Source: JAIRTY01 sp050257395
GTDB taxonomy: Bacteria; Actinomycetota; Actinomycetes; Streptosporangiales; Streptosporangiaceae
Reading direction: 5' to 3'
Assembly: GCA_050257395.1 (NCBI GenBank)
Contig: JBLMWU010000011.1
Span: forward strand, 1 to 11,286
Length of the DNA: 11,286 nucleotides
Below, in pieces: positions 1 to 7,645 of this stretch (position 1 is its first letter; every line of letters begins with the position of its first letter). The notes below the pieces were generated by a model, which saw only the letters and a program-made list of their open reading frames with translations, had not been told where the DNA came from and ran no database searches. A program made the translations under genes and the position numbers.

Positions 1-116
1 AGATAACAGCAAGACGCCCGGGGCGCTGGCGGGCCCTCCCGCAGTGTGTGCTCAACGCAGCTGTGAGCAGGTGATTCGGGCAGGCCGTGGCGGGGAAAGG
101 GCGGTAACGTCCATGT
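1..116. other. Left-edge intergenic/leader sequence
   Basis: No gene can be supported here. The stretch contains one modest inverted repeat, TGCTCA (49-54) with TGAGCA (64-69) around a 9-base loop. It also has a GGGGAAAGG stretch (92-100), the only purine-rich ribosome-binding-like sequence before the first gene, but its spacing to the ATG is long (16 bases). An in-frame TAA at 105-107 shows that the gene at 117 cannot start further upstream. In many actinomycetes the lgt locus follows trpA; whether that holds here lies outside the window. Confidence 0.35.
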
Positions 117-1121
117 ATGCCCCTTGCGTTCCTGCCGAGCCCGGCGCGGTCGGTCTGGCATCTTGGGCCGGTGCCGTTGCGCGCGCAGGCGCTGTGCGTC
201 GTCGCGGGGATCCTGGTGGCGCTCGGGATCACGGCCTGGCGGTACCGGGCGGCCGGCGGCGGCCCGGGCGTGATCGCCGACGTGGCCGCCTGGGCAGTCC
301 CCGCCGGGCTGATACCCGCCGCCTTGACCGTGCTGCTCGGCGCCGCCCACCCGGGCGTCCTGGGCGCCATCAGAACCTGGGATCAGCTGGCCGGCTTCCC
401 CGGCGCGGTCGCCTTCGGGGCCGCGGGGGCGTGGGTCGGCAGCCGGCGGGCGCGCGTCACGCCGCGTCGCGGGATGGGCGACCCGCCGGGCCGGGGCGGC
501 GCCGCCCGGGCTAGCATCAGCCGTGCTGGCCGCGCCCGCCTCAGCCGCGCCCGCCTCAGCCGCGCTCGCCTCAATCGCGGTGGCCTCAGCCGGGCCCGCG
601 GTAACGGTGCCAGGTCCCGCGGCCGGGTCGGGTTCGCCGCGATAACGGGCGCCGCTGCCCCGGCGCTGCTGTCCGGGCACGCGATCGCCATGCTCGGCCA
701 GTGGCTCGCCCAGCGCGGCTACGGCAAGCCCACCGCGCTGCCGTGGGCGGTGGAGATTTCGCCGGCGCACCGGGCGGCGGGGCTTGAGAATTTCGCCACA
801 TTCCAACCCATGTTCGCATACCAAGCGCTGTGGGATGTGGGTGCTGGAGTAGTTGTGATCTGGGTGGCGCGCCGCCTCGCCCTGTCCGGGACACGGGCCC
901 TCGCGCTGGCGGCGGCCTTGTACGCGGTCTCTGGTTTCGCGCTGTTTTGGCTGGGTATCGGGCACTCACCTGCTGTATTGGGGCTGCGGGCGGCAAGCCT
1001 TGGGGACACCCTGCTGCTCGCCGCCGCTACCATCTACCTGGCCCGAACGCGCCGCCGCCGCGGGACATCTGCGCAGCTAACAGGCAAGGCGCCGCTGGAA
1101 AGGTCTCGACCAGTACTGTAA
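117..1121 (+). CDS. Lgt-family membrane protein, probably catalytically inactive (pseudoenzyme)
   Basis: 334 residues. Lgt normally transfers diacylglycerol from phosphatidylglycerol to the lipobox cysteine of prolipoproteins. The fold is recognisable: an N-terminal PSPARSVWHLGPVPLRA stretch (about 7-23), hydrophobic segments near 22-41, 51-75, 90-107, 170-190, 225-250 and 255-285, and a YGKPTALPWAVEIS stretch at about 202-215. The residues that matter are replaced. By alignment to E. coli Lgt from memory, Tyr26 is Gln24, His103 of the FHGG motif is Pro95, Arg143 is Met192, Asn146 is Gln195, Glu151 is Arg200, Arg239 is Leu276 and Glu243 is Gly280. Gly154 is kept (Gly203). The 3-5-3 spacing of the central motif is exact, so the alignment is secure there. 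An Arg-rich insertion (about 125-170) sits in the predicted cytoplasmic loop between segments 3 and 4. The start is fixed by the in-frame stop at 105. The 3' half uses more A/T-ending codons than gltB, which suggests relaxed selection. The frame is intact, so it may be a repurposed protein or an early pseudogene. Confidence 0.8.
   Translation: MPLAFLPSPARSVWHLGPVPLRAQALCVVAGILVALGITAWRYRAAGGGPGVIADVAAWAVPAGLIPAALTVLLGAAHPGVLGAIRTWDQLAGFPGAVAFGAAGAWVGSRRARVTPRRGMGDPPGRGGAARASISRAGRARLSRARLSRARLNRGGLSRARGNGARSRGRVGFAAITGAAAPALLSGHAIAMLGQWLAQRGYGKPTALPWAVEISPAHRAAGLENFATFQPMFAYQALWDVGAGVVVIWVARRLALSGTRALALAAALYAVSGFALFWLGIGHSPAVLGLRAASLGDTLLLAAATIYLARTRRRRGTSAQLTGKAPLERSRPVL
519..599 (+). repeat. 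15-nt tandem repeat encoding LSRAR units inside the Lgt-like gene
   Basis: Four in-frame 15-base units (540-554, 555-569, 570-584, 585-599) follow the consensus CTCAGCCGCGCCCGC. They encode LSRAR, LSRAR, LNRGG and LSRAR. A degenerate precursor precedes them at 519-539 (SRAGRAR). The unit is a multiple of three, so copy number can change without breaking the frame. The encoded stretch is strongly basic and falls in a loop expected on the cytoplasmic side. No such repeat belongs to the Lgt fold. Confidence 0.8.
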
Positions 1122-1144
1122 TGTCAGCGTAACCTACATGTAGC
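1118..1144 (+). promoter_or_regulatory. Candidate GlnR-type operator upstream of gltB
   Basis: Three five-base boxes sit on one face of the helix at an 11-base period: GTAAT (1118-1122), GTAAC (1129-1133) and GTAGC (1140-1144), separated by six bases each. Actinomycete GlnR sites are described as GTnAC-n6-GaAAC arrays with the same spacing. Nitrogen assimilation genes are their usual targets, and the next gene is gltB. The second box is a perfect GTnAC; the other two each miss one position. A 10-bp palindrome, CTACATGTAG, occupies 1134-1143. The first box overlaps the stop codon of the Lgt-like gene. No convincing -10 was found between here and the start codon, so the promoter itself is not placed. 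Confidence 0.35.
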
Positions 1145-1200
1145 AGCAGGGCCAACGTCGTCCCCAAGGCCGCATAGCAGCACAGCGGATATTTGGCGAC

Positions 1201-1205
1201 AGGAG
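1201..1205 (+). promoter_or_regulatory. Ribosome binding site deciding the gltB start
   Basis: AGGAG lies five bases before ATG 1211 and eight before GTG 1214. A TTG at 1193 in the same frame lies upstream of this site, and a TTG at 1208 is only two bases from it, so neither is a good start. ATG 1211 is preferred, and GTG 1214 is the next best. Confidence 0.6.
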
Positions 1206-1210
1206 TTTTG

Positions 1211-4200
1211 ATGGTGCCTGCCGTGACGGACGGACTCTACGACAGCCGGTTCGAGCACGACGCATGTGGCGTGGGATTGGTCGCGGATCTCTCAGCCCGG
1301 GGCGGCCACGCCGTGGTGGCCAGCGCGCTGCGCGTCCTGTGCAACCTGGAGCACCGGGGCGCGGCGGGCGCCGACCCCGACACTGGCGACGGAGCGGGCA
1401 TCCTCACCCAGATCCCGGACGCGTTCTTCCGCGCGGTAAGCGGGCTCGCGCTCCCTGAAGCCGGCGCTTACGCCGCTGGCCTGGCCTTCCTCCCCCTTGA
1501 CGCCTCGGAACGCGACCGGGCAGTCGCCGCGGTCGCCACCCTGGCCCGCGATGAGGGCCTGGTCGTGATCGGCTGGCGCGACGTGCCGGTCAACCCCGAA
1601 GCGTGCGGCGTGGGGGCTCGCGAGGTGCTACCGCGCCTTGCGCAACTGTTCGTGGCCGGCGCCGGCGGCGAGCAGGGCCTGACCCTGGACCGGCTGGCGT
1701 TCTGCCTGCGCAAGCGCGCCGAGCATTTGGCCGGGGGCCCTGAGGGGGGCGTCTACTTCGCCAGCCTGTCCTCGCGCACCATCGTCTACAAGGGCATGCT
1801 CGCCGCGCCGCAGGTCGAGTCGTTCTTCCCGGACCTGTCCGATGACCGCTACGCCTCCAACCTGGCGCTGGTGCACTCCCGGTTCTCCACCAACACGTTC
1901 CCGTCCTGGCCGCGCTCGCACCCCTTCCGGTTCATCGCGCACAACGGTGAGATCAACACCGTCATGGGCAACCGCAACTGGATGCGCGCCCGGGAGGCGA
2001 TGCTGGCCAGCCCGCTGATCCCGGACTCCAGGAGCGGCGCCGGCATCGAGCGGCTGTTCCCGGTCATCTCACCCGACGGAGCCGACTCCCAGTCCTTCGA
2101 CGAGTGCCTCGAACTGCTGCACCTGGCGGGCCGGTCGCTGCCGCACGCGCTGCTCATGATGATCCCCGAGCCCTGGGAGAACCATGAGGAGATGGACCCC
2201 AAGCGGCGGGCGTTCTACCAGTTCCACTCCACCCTCATGGAGCCGTGGGACGGCCCGGCGCTGATCGCCTTCACCGACGGGTCCGTGATCGGGGCCGTGC
2301 TGGACCGCAACGGGCTGCGGCCGGGCCGGTACTGGGTGACCAGCGACGGCCTCGTCGTGCTGGCCAGCGAGGTCGGCGTCCTGGACATCGAGCCCGCGCG
2401 GGTGATCCGCCGGGGCAGGCTGCAGCCGGGCCGTATCTTCCTGGCCGACACCGCCGCCGGGCGGATCGTCGAGGACGAGGAGGTCAAGGCCGAGCTCGCC
2501 GTGCAGCACCCGTACGAGGACTGGCTGCACGCCGGCCTGATCCACCTCGATGAGCTGCCCGACCGGGTCCGCGAGGTGCCGACGGCCGCTGACCTGCTCA
2601 CCCTCCAGCGGGGCTACGGCTACACCGAGGAGGAGCTGCGGGTCATCCTCGCGCCGATGGCGCGGACCGGTGCCGAGCCGATCGGCTCAATGGGCACCGA
2701 CACCCCGGTCGCAGCCCTGTCGGACCGGCCACGGCTGGTCTTCGACTACTTCACCCAGCTGTTCGCGCAGGTCACCAACCCGCCGCTGGACGCCATCCGC
2801 GAGGAGCTGGTCACCTCGCTGTCCCTGACGACCGGCCCGGAGGGGAACCTGCTGGAGCCCGCCCCGGCCTCTTGCCGCCAGGTCACCTTGCCGTTCCCGG
2901 TGATCGGCGAGCAGGACCTGGCCAAGATCGTGCACATCAACGATGACGGCAACCTGCCCGGCCTGGCCGCCCACGTGGTGGACGGCCGGTTCGCGCCCGG
3001 CGACAGTGCCTTCCGGGGCACGGACCACGCCAGCAGCGGCGACGCGCTCCGCGCACGGATCGCTGAGATATGCGCCGAGGTGGACGACGCCATCGCCGGC
3101 GGCGCGCGGCTCATCGTCTTGTCCGACCGGGCCATGGCGCGCCTCGACGGGAGGATCCCGATCCCGTCGCTGCTGCTCACCGGCGCGGTGCACCATCACC
3201 TGATCCGGGAGAAGACCCGGACCCGCGTCGGCTTGATCATCGAGTCCGGCGACGCCCGCGAGTGCCACCACATCGCGCTGCTCACCGGGTACGGCGCCGC
3301 CGCCGTCTGCCCGTACCTGGCCATCGAGACCGTCCGCGACCTGGCCGGCCGCGGCGAGCTCGGCAGTGCTCCCGGCGGCGGCGTTCCCGGAGGCACTGTC
3401 TCTCCCGATAAGGCAGAGGCCAACCTGATCAAGGCGCTCGGCAAGGGCGTCCTGAAGATCATGTCCAAGATGGGCGTGTCAACCATCGCCTCCTATACCG
3501 GGGCGCAGATCTTCGAGGCGATCGGCCTGGGAGACGAGGTCATCGCCACCTGCTTCGCCGGGACGTCCTCGCGGCTGGGCGGCGTCGGCTTCGACGTGCT
3601 CGCCGAGGAGGCCACGCGCCGCGCCGCGGTGGCCCGGGCGGGCATGGGCGGGGACGGCGCGGCGGGCCTGGCGCACCGGCAGCTGGAGATCGGCGGGGAA
3701 TACCAGTGGCGGCGCGAGGGCGAGCCGCACCTGTTCAACCCGCAGACGGTGTTCAAGCTGCAGCACGCCACGCGCAGCCGCCGGTATGAGATCTTCAAGG
3801 AGTACACGTCCCTCATCGACGACCAGTCAGCGAAGCTGAAGACGCTGCGCGGCCTGCTGCGCATCCGCGGCGTGGACGCACCGGCCGGCGAGAGCCCGGG
3901 CGGGCCGGGCGCAACGGCGCGCTCCGCCCGCCCGCCTGTGCCGATCGACGAGGTCGAGCCCGTATCGAGCATCGTGCGCCGGTTCTCCACCGGGGCGATG
4001 TCCTACGGCTCCATCTCCGCCGAGGCGCACGAGACGCTGGCCATCGCCATGAACCGGCTGGGCGGCAAGTCCAACACCGGCGAGGGCGGCGAGGACCCGG
4101 TGCGGTTCCTGCCCGACCCGGACGGCGACCTGCGCCGGTCCGCGGTCAAGCAGGTCGCCAGCGGCCGGTTCGGGGTCACCAGCGAGTACCTCGTCAACGC

Positions 4201-5890
4201 GGACGACCTGCAGATCAAGATGGCGCAGGGGGCCAAGCCCGGGGAAGGCGGCCAGCTGCCCGGGCACAAGGTGTACCCGTGGATCGCCAAGACCCGGTAC
4301 TCCACCCCGGGCGTGGGCCTCATCTCGCCCCCGCCGCACCACGACATCTACTCCATCGAGGATCTGGCCCAGCTCATCCACGACCTCAAGAACGCCAACC
4401 CGGCGGCCCGGGTGCACGTCAAGCTGGTCGCGGAGGTGGGTGTCGGCACGGTCGCGGCCGGGGTGTCCAAGGCCCACGCCGACGTGGTGCTCATCTCCGG
4501 CCACGACGGCGGCACCGGCGCCGCCCCGCTGACCAGCATCAAGCACGCGGGCGCGCCGTGGGAGCTCGGCCTGGCCGAGACCCAGCAGACCCTGCTGCGC
4601 AACGGGCTGCGGGACCGGATCGTGGTGCAGGCCGACGGCCAGCTCAAGACCGGCCGGGACGTGGTCGTCGCGGCGCTGCTCGGGGCCGAGGAGTTCGGCT
4701 TCGCCAGCGCGCCGCTGGTGGTGTCCGGCTGCATCATGATGCGGGTCTGCCACCTGGACACCTGCCCGGTCGGGGTGGCCACCCAGAACCCCGAGCTGCG
4801 GAAGCGGTTCACCGGCAAGCCGGAATTCGTGGTGAACTTCTTCGAGTTCATCGCCCAGGAGGTCCGCGAGTACCTGGCGGCCCTCGGATTCCGCAGCCTG
4901 GACGAGGCCATCGGCCGGGTGGACGTGCTCGACACCGGGCAGGCCATCAGCCACTGGAAGGCCGCCGGGCTGGACCTGCGGCCGGTGCTGCACATGCCCG
5001 AGCTGCCCGGCGGCGCGGCCCGCCGCCACGTCACCAGCCAGGACCACGGGCTCGGCCAGGCGCTGGACAACACCCTGATCCAGCTCGCCGAAGGGGCGCT
5101 GCAGGACGGCACCGCCGTCACGCTGGACCTGCCCGTCCGCAACGTGAACCGGACCGTCGGCACGATGCTCGGGTACGAGGTGACGAAGCGCTGGGGCGGC
5201 AAGGGGCTGCCCGACGACACCATCCACGTCCGGCTGTCCGGGTCGGCGGGCCAGTCGTTCGGCGCGTTCCTGCCCCGCGGCATCACCCTGCGGCTTTCCG
5301 GTGACGCCAACGACTACCTCGGCAAGGGGCTGTCCGGCGGCCGGGTCATCGTGGCCCCGGACCCGGCGGCGCCGTTCGCGGCCGAAGAGCAGATCATCGC
5401 CGGCAACGTCATCGGCTACGGCGCCACCAGCGGGGAGATCTTCCTGCGCGGCATCGTCGGCGAGCGGTTCTGCGTCCGCAACTCCGGGGCCATCGCGATC
5501 GCGGAGGGCACCGGCGACCACGGCTGCGAGTACATGACCGGCGGCACCGTGGTGGTGCTCGGCCGGACCGGGCGCAACTTCGCGGCCGGCATGTCCGGCG
5601 GGGTTGCCTACCTGCTGGACGCGGAGCGGCGGCGGATCAACACCGGGATGGTGGACCTGGAGCCGCTCGACGGCGACGACGCCGCACTGCTGCGGGAACT
5701 GGTCGGGCGGCACACGGAGGAGACCGGCTCGGCGGTGGCGGCCCGGCTGGTGACCGACTGGGACGCCGCGGTGCCCCGGTTCACCAAGGTGATGCCGAAG
5801 GACTACCGGCGGGTGCTGGAAGCGGCCCGCCGGGCCGAGCAGGAAGGCCGCGACGTCAACGAGGCGGTCATGGCCGCCGCGCACGGGTGA
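1211..5890 (+). CDS. gltB: Glutamate synthase (NADPH) large subunit
   Basis: 1,559 residues from ATG 1211, slightly longer than the usual bacterial alpha subunit (about 1,500). It hydrolyses glutamine in its amidotransferase domain and channels ammonia to the synthase site, where 2-oxoglutarate is reductively aminated to glutamate. The class II glutamine amidotransferase domain spans about 19-430. Cys19 in DACGVG should become the N-terminal nucleophile after an 18-residue propeptide is removed, and HNGEIN is at 244-249. A central domain follows. The FMN-binding synthase domain (about 860-1260) contains TGAMSYGSIS near 928-937 and HDGGTGAAP from 1098. The 3Fe-4S cysteines are Cys1174, Cys1180 and Cys1185 in the expected C-x5-C-x4-C pattern. 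A glycine-rich beta-helix domain (about 1290-1500, with GNVIGYG at about 1398) closes the protein. All key residues looked for are present. gltD follows after 9 bp, so the two are almost certainly one operon. A GlnR-like array lies upstream. Confidence 0.98.
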   Translation: MVPAVTDGLYDSRFEHDACGVGLVADLSARGGHAVVASALRVLCNLEHRGAAGADPDTGDGAGILTQIPDAFFRAVSGLALPEAGAYAAGLAFLPLDASERDRAVAAVATLARDEGLVVIGWRDVPVNPEACGVGAREVLPRLAQLFVAGAGGEQGLTLDRLAFCLRKRAEHLAGGPEGGVYFASLSSRTIVYKGMLAAPQVESFFPDLSDDRYASNLALVHSRFSTNTFPSWPRSHPFRFIAHNGEINTVMGNRNWMRAREAMLASPLIPDSRSGAGIERLFPVISPDGADSQSFDECLELLHLAGRSLPHALLMMIPEPWENHEEMDPKRRAFYQFHSTLMEPWDGPALIAFTDGSVIGAVLDRNGLRPGRYWVTSDGLVVLASEVGVLDIEPARVIRRGRLQPGRIFLADTAAGRIVEDEEVKAELAVQHPYEDWLHAGLIHLDELPDRVREVPTAADLLTLQRGYGYTEEELRVILAPMARTGAEPIGSMGTDTPVAALSDRPRLVFDYFTQLFAQVTNPPLDAIREELVTSLSLTTGPEGNLLEPAPASCRQVTLPFPVIGEQDLAKIVHINDDGNLPGLAAHVVDGRFAPGDSAFRGTDHASSGDALRARIAEICAEVDDAIAGGARLIVLSDRAMARLDGRIPIPSLLLTGAVHHHLIREKTRTRVGLIIESGDARECHHIALLTGYGAAAVCPYLAIETVRDLAGRGELGSAPGGGVPGGTVSPDKAEANLIKALGKGVLKIMSKMGVSTIASYTGAQIFEAIGLGDEVIATCFAGTSSRLGGVGFDVLAEEATRRAAVARAGMGGDGAAGLAHRQLEIGGEYQWRREGEPHLFNPQTVFKLQHATRSRRYEIFKEYTSLIDDQSAKLKTLRGLLRIRGVDAPAGESPGGPGATARSARPPVPIDEVEPVSSIVRRFSTGAMSYGSISAEAHETLAIAMNRLGGKSNTGEGGEDPVRFLPDPDGDLRRSAVKQVASGRFGVTSEYLVNADDLQIKMAQGAKPGEGGQLPGHKVYPWIAKTRYSTPGVGLISPPPHHDIYSIEDLAQLIHDLKNANPAARVHVKLVAEVGVGTVAAGVSKAHADVVLISGHDGGTGAAPLTSIKHAGAPWELGLAETQQTLLRNGLRDRIVVQADGQLKTGRDVVVAALLGAEEFGFASAPLVVSGCIMMRVCHLDTCPVGVATQNPELRKRFTGKPEFVVNFFEFIAQEVREYLAALGFRSLDEAIGRVDVLDTGQAISHWKAAGLDLRPVLHMPELPGGAARRHVTSQDHGLGQALDNTLIQLAEGALQDGTAVTLDLPVRNVNRTVGTMLGYEVTKRWGGKGLPDDTIHVRLSGSAGQSFGAFLPRGITLRLSGDANDYLGKGLSGGRVIVAPDPAAPFAAEEQIIAGNVIGYGATSGEIFLRGIVGERFCVRNSGAIAIAEGTGDHGCEYMTGGTVVVLGRTGRNFAAGMSGGVAYLLDAERRRINTGMVDLEPLDGDDAALLRELVGRHTEETGSAVAARLVTDWDAAVPRFTKVMPKDYRRVLEAARRAEQEGRDVNEAVMAAAHG

Positions 5891-5899
5891 GGAGGCGAG

Positions 5900-7363
5900 A
5901 TGGCTGACCCCAGGGGGTTCATGACGACACCGCGGGAGCTGCCTGCCCGCCGTCCCGTGGACGTGCGGATCCAGGACTGGCGCGAGGTGTACACCGAGTT
6001 CGCCGCCGGCAAGCTGGAACGGCAGGCCGGGCGCTGCATGGACTGCGGCATCCCGTTCTGCCACAACGGCTGCCCGCTGGGGAACCTGATCCCCGAGTGG
6101 AACGACCTGGTCTGGCGGCAGGACTGGCGGGAAGCGGCGGAGCGGCTGCACGCCACCAACAACTTCCCGGAGTTCACCGGGCGGCTGTGCCCCGCGCCCT
6201 GTGAGAGCGCCTGCGTGCTCGGCATCAACGCCGACCCGGTGACCATCAAGCAGGTCGAGGTGGAGATCGTCAACCGGGCCTGGGACGAGGGCTGGGTGGA
6301 GCCGCAGCCGCCCGCCCCGGCCACGCTGACCGGCCGCAAGGTCGCGGTGGTCGGCTCCGGGCCGGCCGGCCTGGCCGCCGCCCAGCAGCTCACCCGGGCC
6401 GGGCACACCGTCACCGTGTTCGAGCGGGCGGACGCCCCCGGCGGGCTGCTGCGGTACGGGATCCCCGAGTTCAAGATGGAGAAGCGGCACCTGGACCGGC
6501 GGCTGGACCAGATGCGCGCCGAGGGCACCGGGTTCCGGTGCGGCGTCAACGTCGGGGTGGACCTGACCGTGGCGCAGCTGCGGGAGGAGTACGACGCGGT
6601 GGTGCTCGCGGGCGGGGCGACCATCCCGCGCGGCCTGCCGGTGCCCGGCGCCGGCCTGGACGGCATCCACCAGGCCATGGACTACCTGCCGCTGGCCAAC
6701 CGGGCGGCCGCCGCGGAAGGCCGGGGGGCCGAGCCCGCGATCAGCGCCCGCGGCCGGCACGTCGTGATCATCGGCGGCGGCGACACCGGCGCGGACTGCC
6801 TCGGCACCGCCCACCGGCAGGGCGCGGCCTCGGTCACCCAGATCGAGATCATGCCCAGGCCGCCGGCCGGGCGGCCCTCCGCGCAGCCCTGGCCCACCTA
6901 CCCGATGATCTACCGGGTCTCCAGCGCCCACGAGGAGGGCGGCGAGCGCGTCTACGCGGTCTCCACCCAGGAGTTCCTGGCCGACGAGGCCGGCCGGGTG
7001 CGGGCGCTGTCGCTGGTCGAGGTGGAGCTCTCCGGCGGCCGGTTCGCGCCGGTGCCGGGCACCGAGCAGGAGGTGCGGGCCGACCTGGTGCTGCTGGCGA
7101 TGGGGTTCACCGGGGCGCAGCGCGAGGGCCTGCTGGACGGGCTCGGGGTGGACATGGACACCAGGGGCAACGTGGCCAGGGACGCGACCTACGCCACGTC
7201 CGTGCCGGGCGTGTTCGTGGCCGGCGACATGGGGCGGGGGCAGTCGCTGATCGTCTGGGCGATCGCCGAGGGCCGGGCGGCCGCGGCCGCCGTGGACGCC
7301 TACCTGACCGGCAGCACCGCGCTGCCGGCCCCCATCGCGCCCACCGCGCGCCCCCTCACCTGA
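5900..7363 (+). CDS. gltD: Glutamate synthase (NADPH) small subunit
   Basis: 487 residues, the usual length. The beta subunit takes electrons from NADPH through FAD and passes them over iron-sulphur clusters to GltB. The N-terminal cluster domain carries Cys46, Cys49, Cys54 and Cys58 (CMDCGIPFCHNGC) and Cys97, Cys101 and Cys105 (CPAPCESAC). The FAD Rossmann motif GSGPAG is at 152-157. The NADPH-binding GGGDTG lies near 293-298. The C-terminal FAD contact VFVAGDMGRGQS precedes the last helix. The start is set by GGAGG at 5891-5895, directly after the gltB stop codon, four bases before ATG 5900. This arrangement favours translational coupling with gltB. A strong hairpin starts 5 bases after the stop codon. 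No anomalies seen. Confidence 0.98.
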   Translation: MADPRGFMTTPRELPARRPVDVRIQDWREVYTEFAAGKLERQAGRCMDCGIPFCHNGCPLGNLIPEWNDLVWRQDWREAAERLHATNNFPEFTGRLCPAPCESACVLGINADPVTIKQVEVEIVNRAWDEGWVEPQPPAPATLTGRKVAVVGSGPAGLAAAQQLTRAGHTVTVFERADAPGGLLRYGIPEFKMEKRHLDRRLDQMRAEGTGFRCGVNVGVDLTVAQLREEYDAVVLAGGATIPRGLPVPGAGLDGIHQAMDYLPLANRAAAAEGRGAEPAISARGRHVVIIGGGDTGADCLGTAHRQGAASVTQIEIMPRPPAGRPSAQPWPTYPMIYRVSSAHEEGGERVYAVSTQEFLADEAGRVRALSLVEVELSGGRFAPVPGTEQEVRADLVLLAMGFTGAQREGLLDGLGVDMDTRGNVARDATYATSVPGVFVAGDMGRGQSLIVWAIAEGRAAAAAVDAYLTGSTALPAPIAPTARPLT

Positions 7364-7368
7364 CGCCT

Positions 7369-7401
7369 GGCCGGCCCGGCGGCGGCCCGCCCGGGCCGGC
7401 C
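7369..7401 (+). terminator. GC hairpin ending the gltBD transcript
   Basis: A perfect 11-bp stem pairs GGCCGGCCCGG (7369-7379) with CCGGGCCGGCC (7391-7401) around an 11-base loop. It begins five bases after the gltD stop codon. There is no T-tract, which is common for hairpin terminators in high-GC actinomycetes. Confidence 0.6.
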
Positions 7402-7467
7402 CGGGCGGGGTGCGCCCGCGGCAGGTACCGGCGATCATGTGGCCATGGGCGTTCCGCGGGGGAGGGC

Positions 7468-7593
7468 TGCGTCCTGGTCGCGCTGGCCACCCGGCGGGCG
7501 GCAGCCTTCTACCACGCGCTGGGATATCAGGACTCCGCGGCTTACCTGCGCAAGATGCTGACCGGTGACGGACATCCGGTGGACAGATCATGA
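7468..7593 (+). pseudogene. C-terminal remnant of a GNAT acetyltransferase
   Basis: One frame from about 7468 to the TGA at 7591-7593 reads CVLVALATRRAAAFYHALGY and continues with QDSAAYLRKML. This resembles the last strands and helix of GNAT N-acetyltransferases, where ATRRAAxFYxxLGY-xxSAxYxRK is a typical ending. The acetyl-CoA-binding Q/RxxGxG/A motif and the N-terminal half of the fold are missing, and no start codon with a ribosome site precedes it. Upstream lie the gltD terminator and low-complexity GC sequence. The fragment appears to be what is left of a small gene once located between gltD and pyk. Its stop codon is only a few bases before the putative CRP-type site of the pyk promoter. 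The family call rests on about 35 residues. Confidence 0.6.
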
Positions 7594-7598
7594 ACTCT

Positions 7599-7614
7599 TG
7601 TGACAGGACTCACG
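7599..7614 (+). promoter_or_regulatory. CRP-type inverted repeat in the pyk promoter
   Basis: TGTGA-CAGGAC-TCACG matches the classical TGTGA-N6-TCACA CRP/FNR-family site at nine of ten defined positions. Its centre (7606.5) is about 26 bp before the TAAAAT hexamer. With a start point near 7644-7650 it would lie around -38 to -43, the position of a class II activator site that replaces the -35 element. No TTGACA-like -35 is present, which fits. Confidence 0.5.
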
Positions 7615-7631
7615 GGCGGTCCCCGTTCCCC

Positions 7632-7645
7632 TAAAATGGTATAGA
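7632..7645 (+). promoter_or_regulatory. -10 region of pyk promoter
   Basis: TAAAAT (7632-7637) and an alternative TATAGA (7640-7645) are the only AT-rich hexamers in an otherwise GC-rich gap before pyk. Neither has a canonical -35 at 16-19 bases. The leader to ATG 7676 would be about 25-32 bases and contains a good ribosome-binding site, GGAAAGGA at 7662-7669. Confidence 0.5.

Noticed and set aside
44..514. Plus-strand open frame overlapping the start of the Lgt-like gene
   Set aside because: The translation is Arg/Gly-rich with no recognisable family, while the overlapping frame shows the Lgt fold.
540..599. Pentapeptide-repeat domain or CRISPR-like repeats
   Set aside because: Only four units, without the A(D/N)Lxx consensus and without a beta-helix length. 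As DNA the units are contiguous and have no spacers.
1193..1210. TTG start of gltB at 1193
   Set aside because: It precedes the AGGAG ribosome-binding site at 1201-1205, which fits ATG 1211.
3827..7591. A minus-strand open frame of more than 1,250 codons opposite gltB and gltD
   Set aside because: It is an artefact of GC-rich third positions in the plus-strand genes. The translation is His/Gly/Arg/Pro/Val low-complexity with no domain, and both plus-strand genes are complete and conserved.
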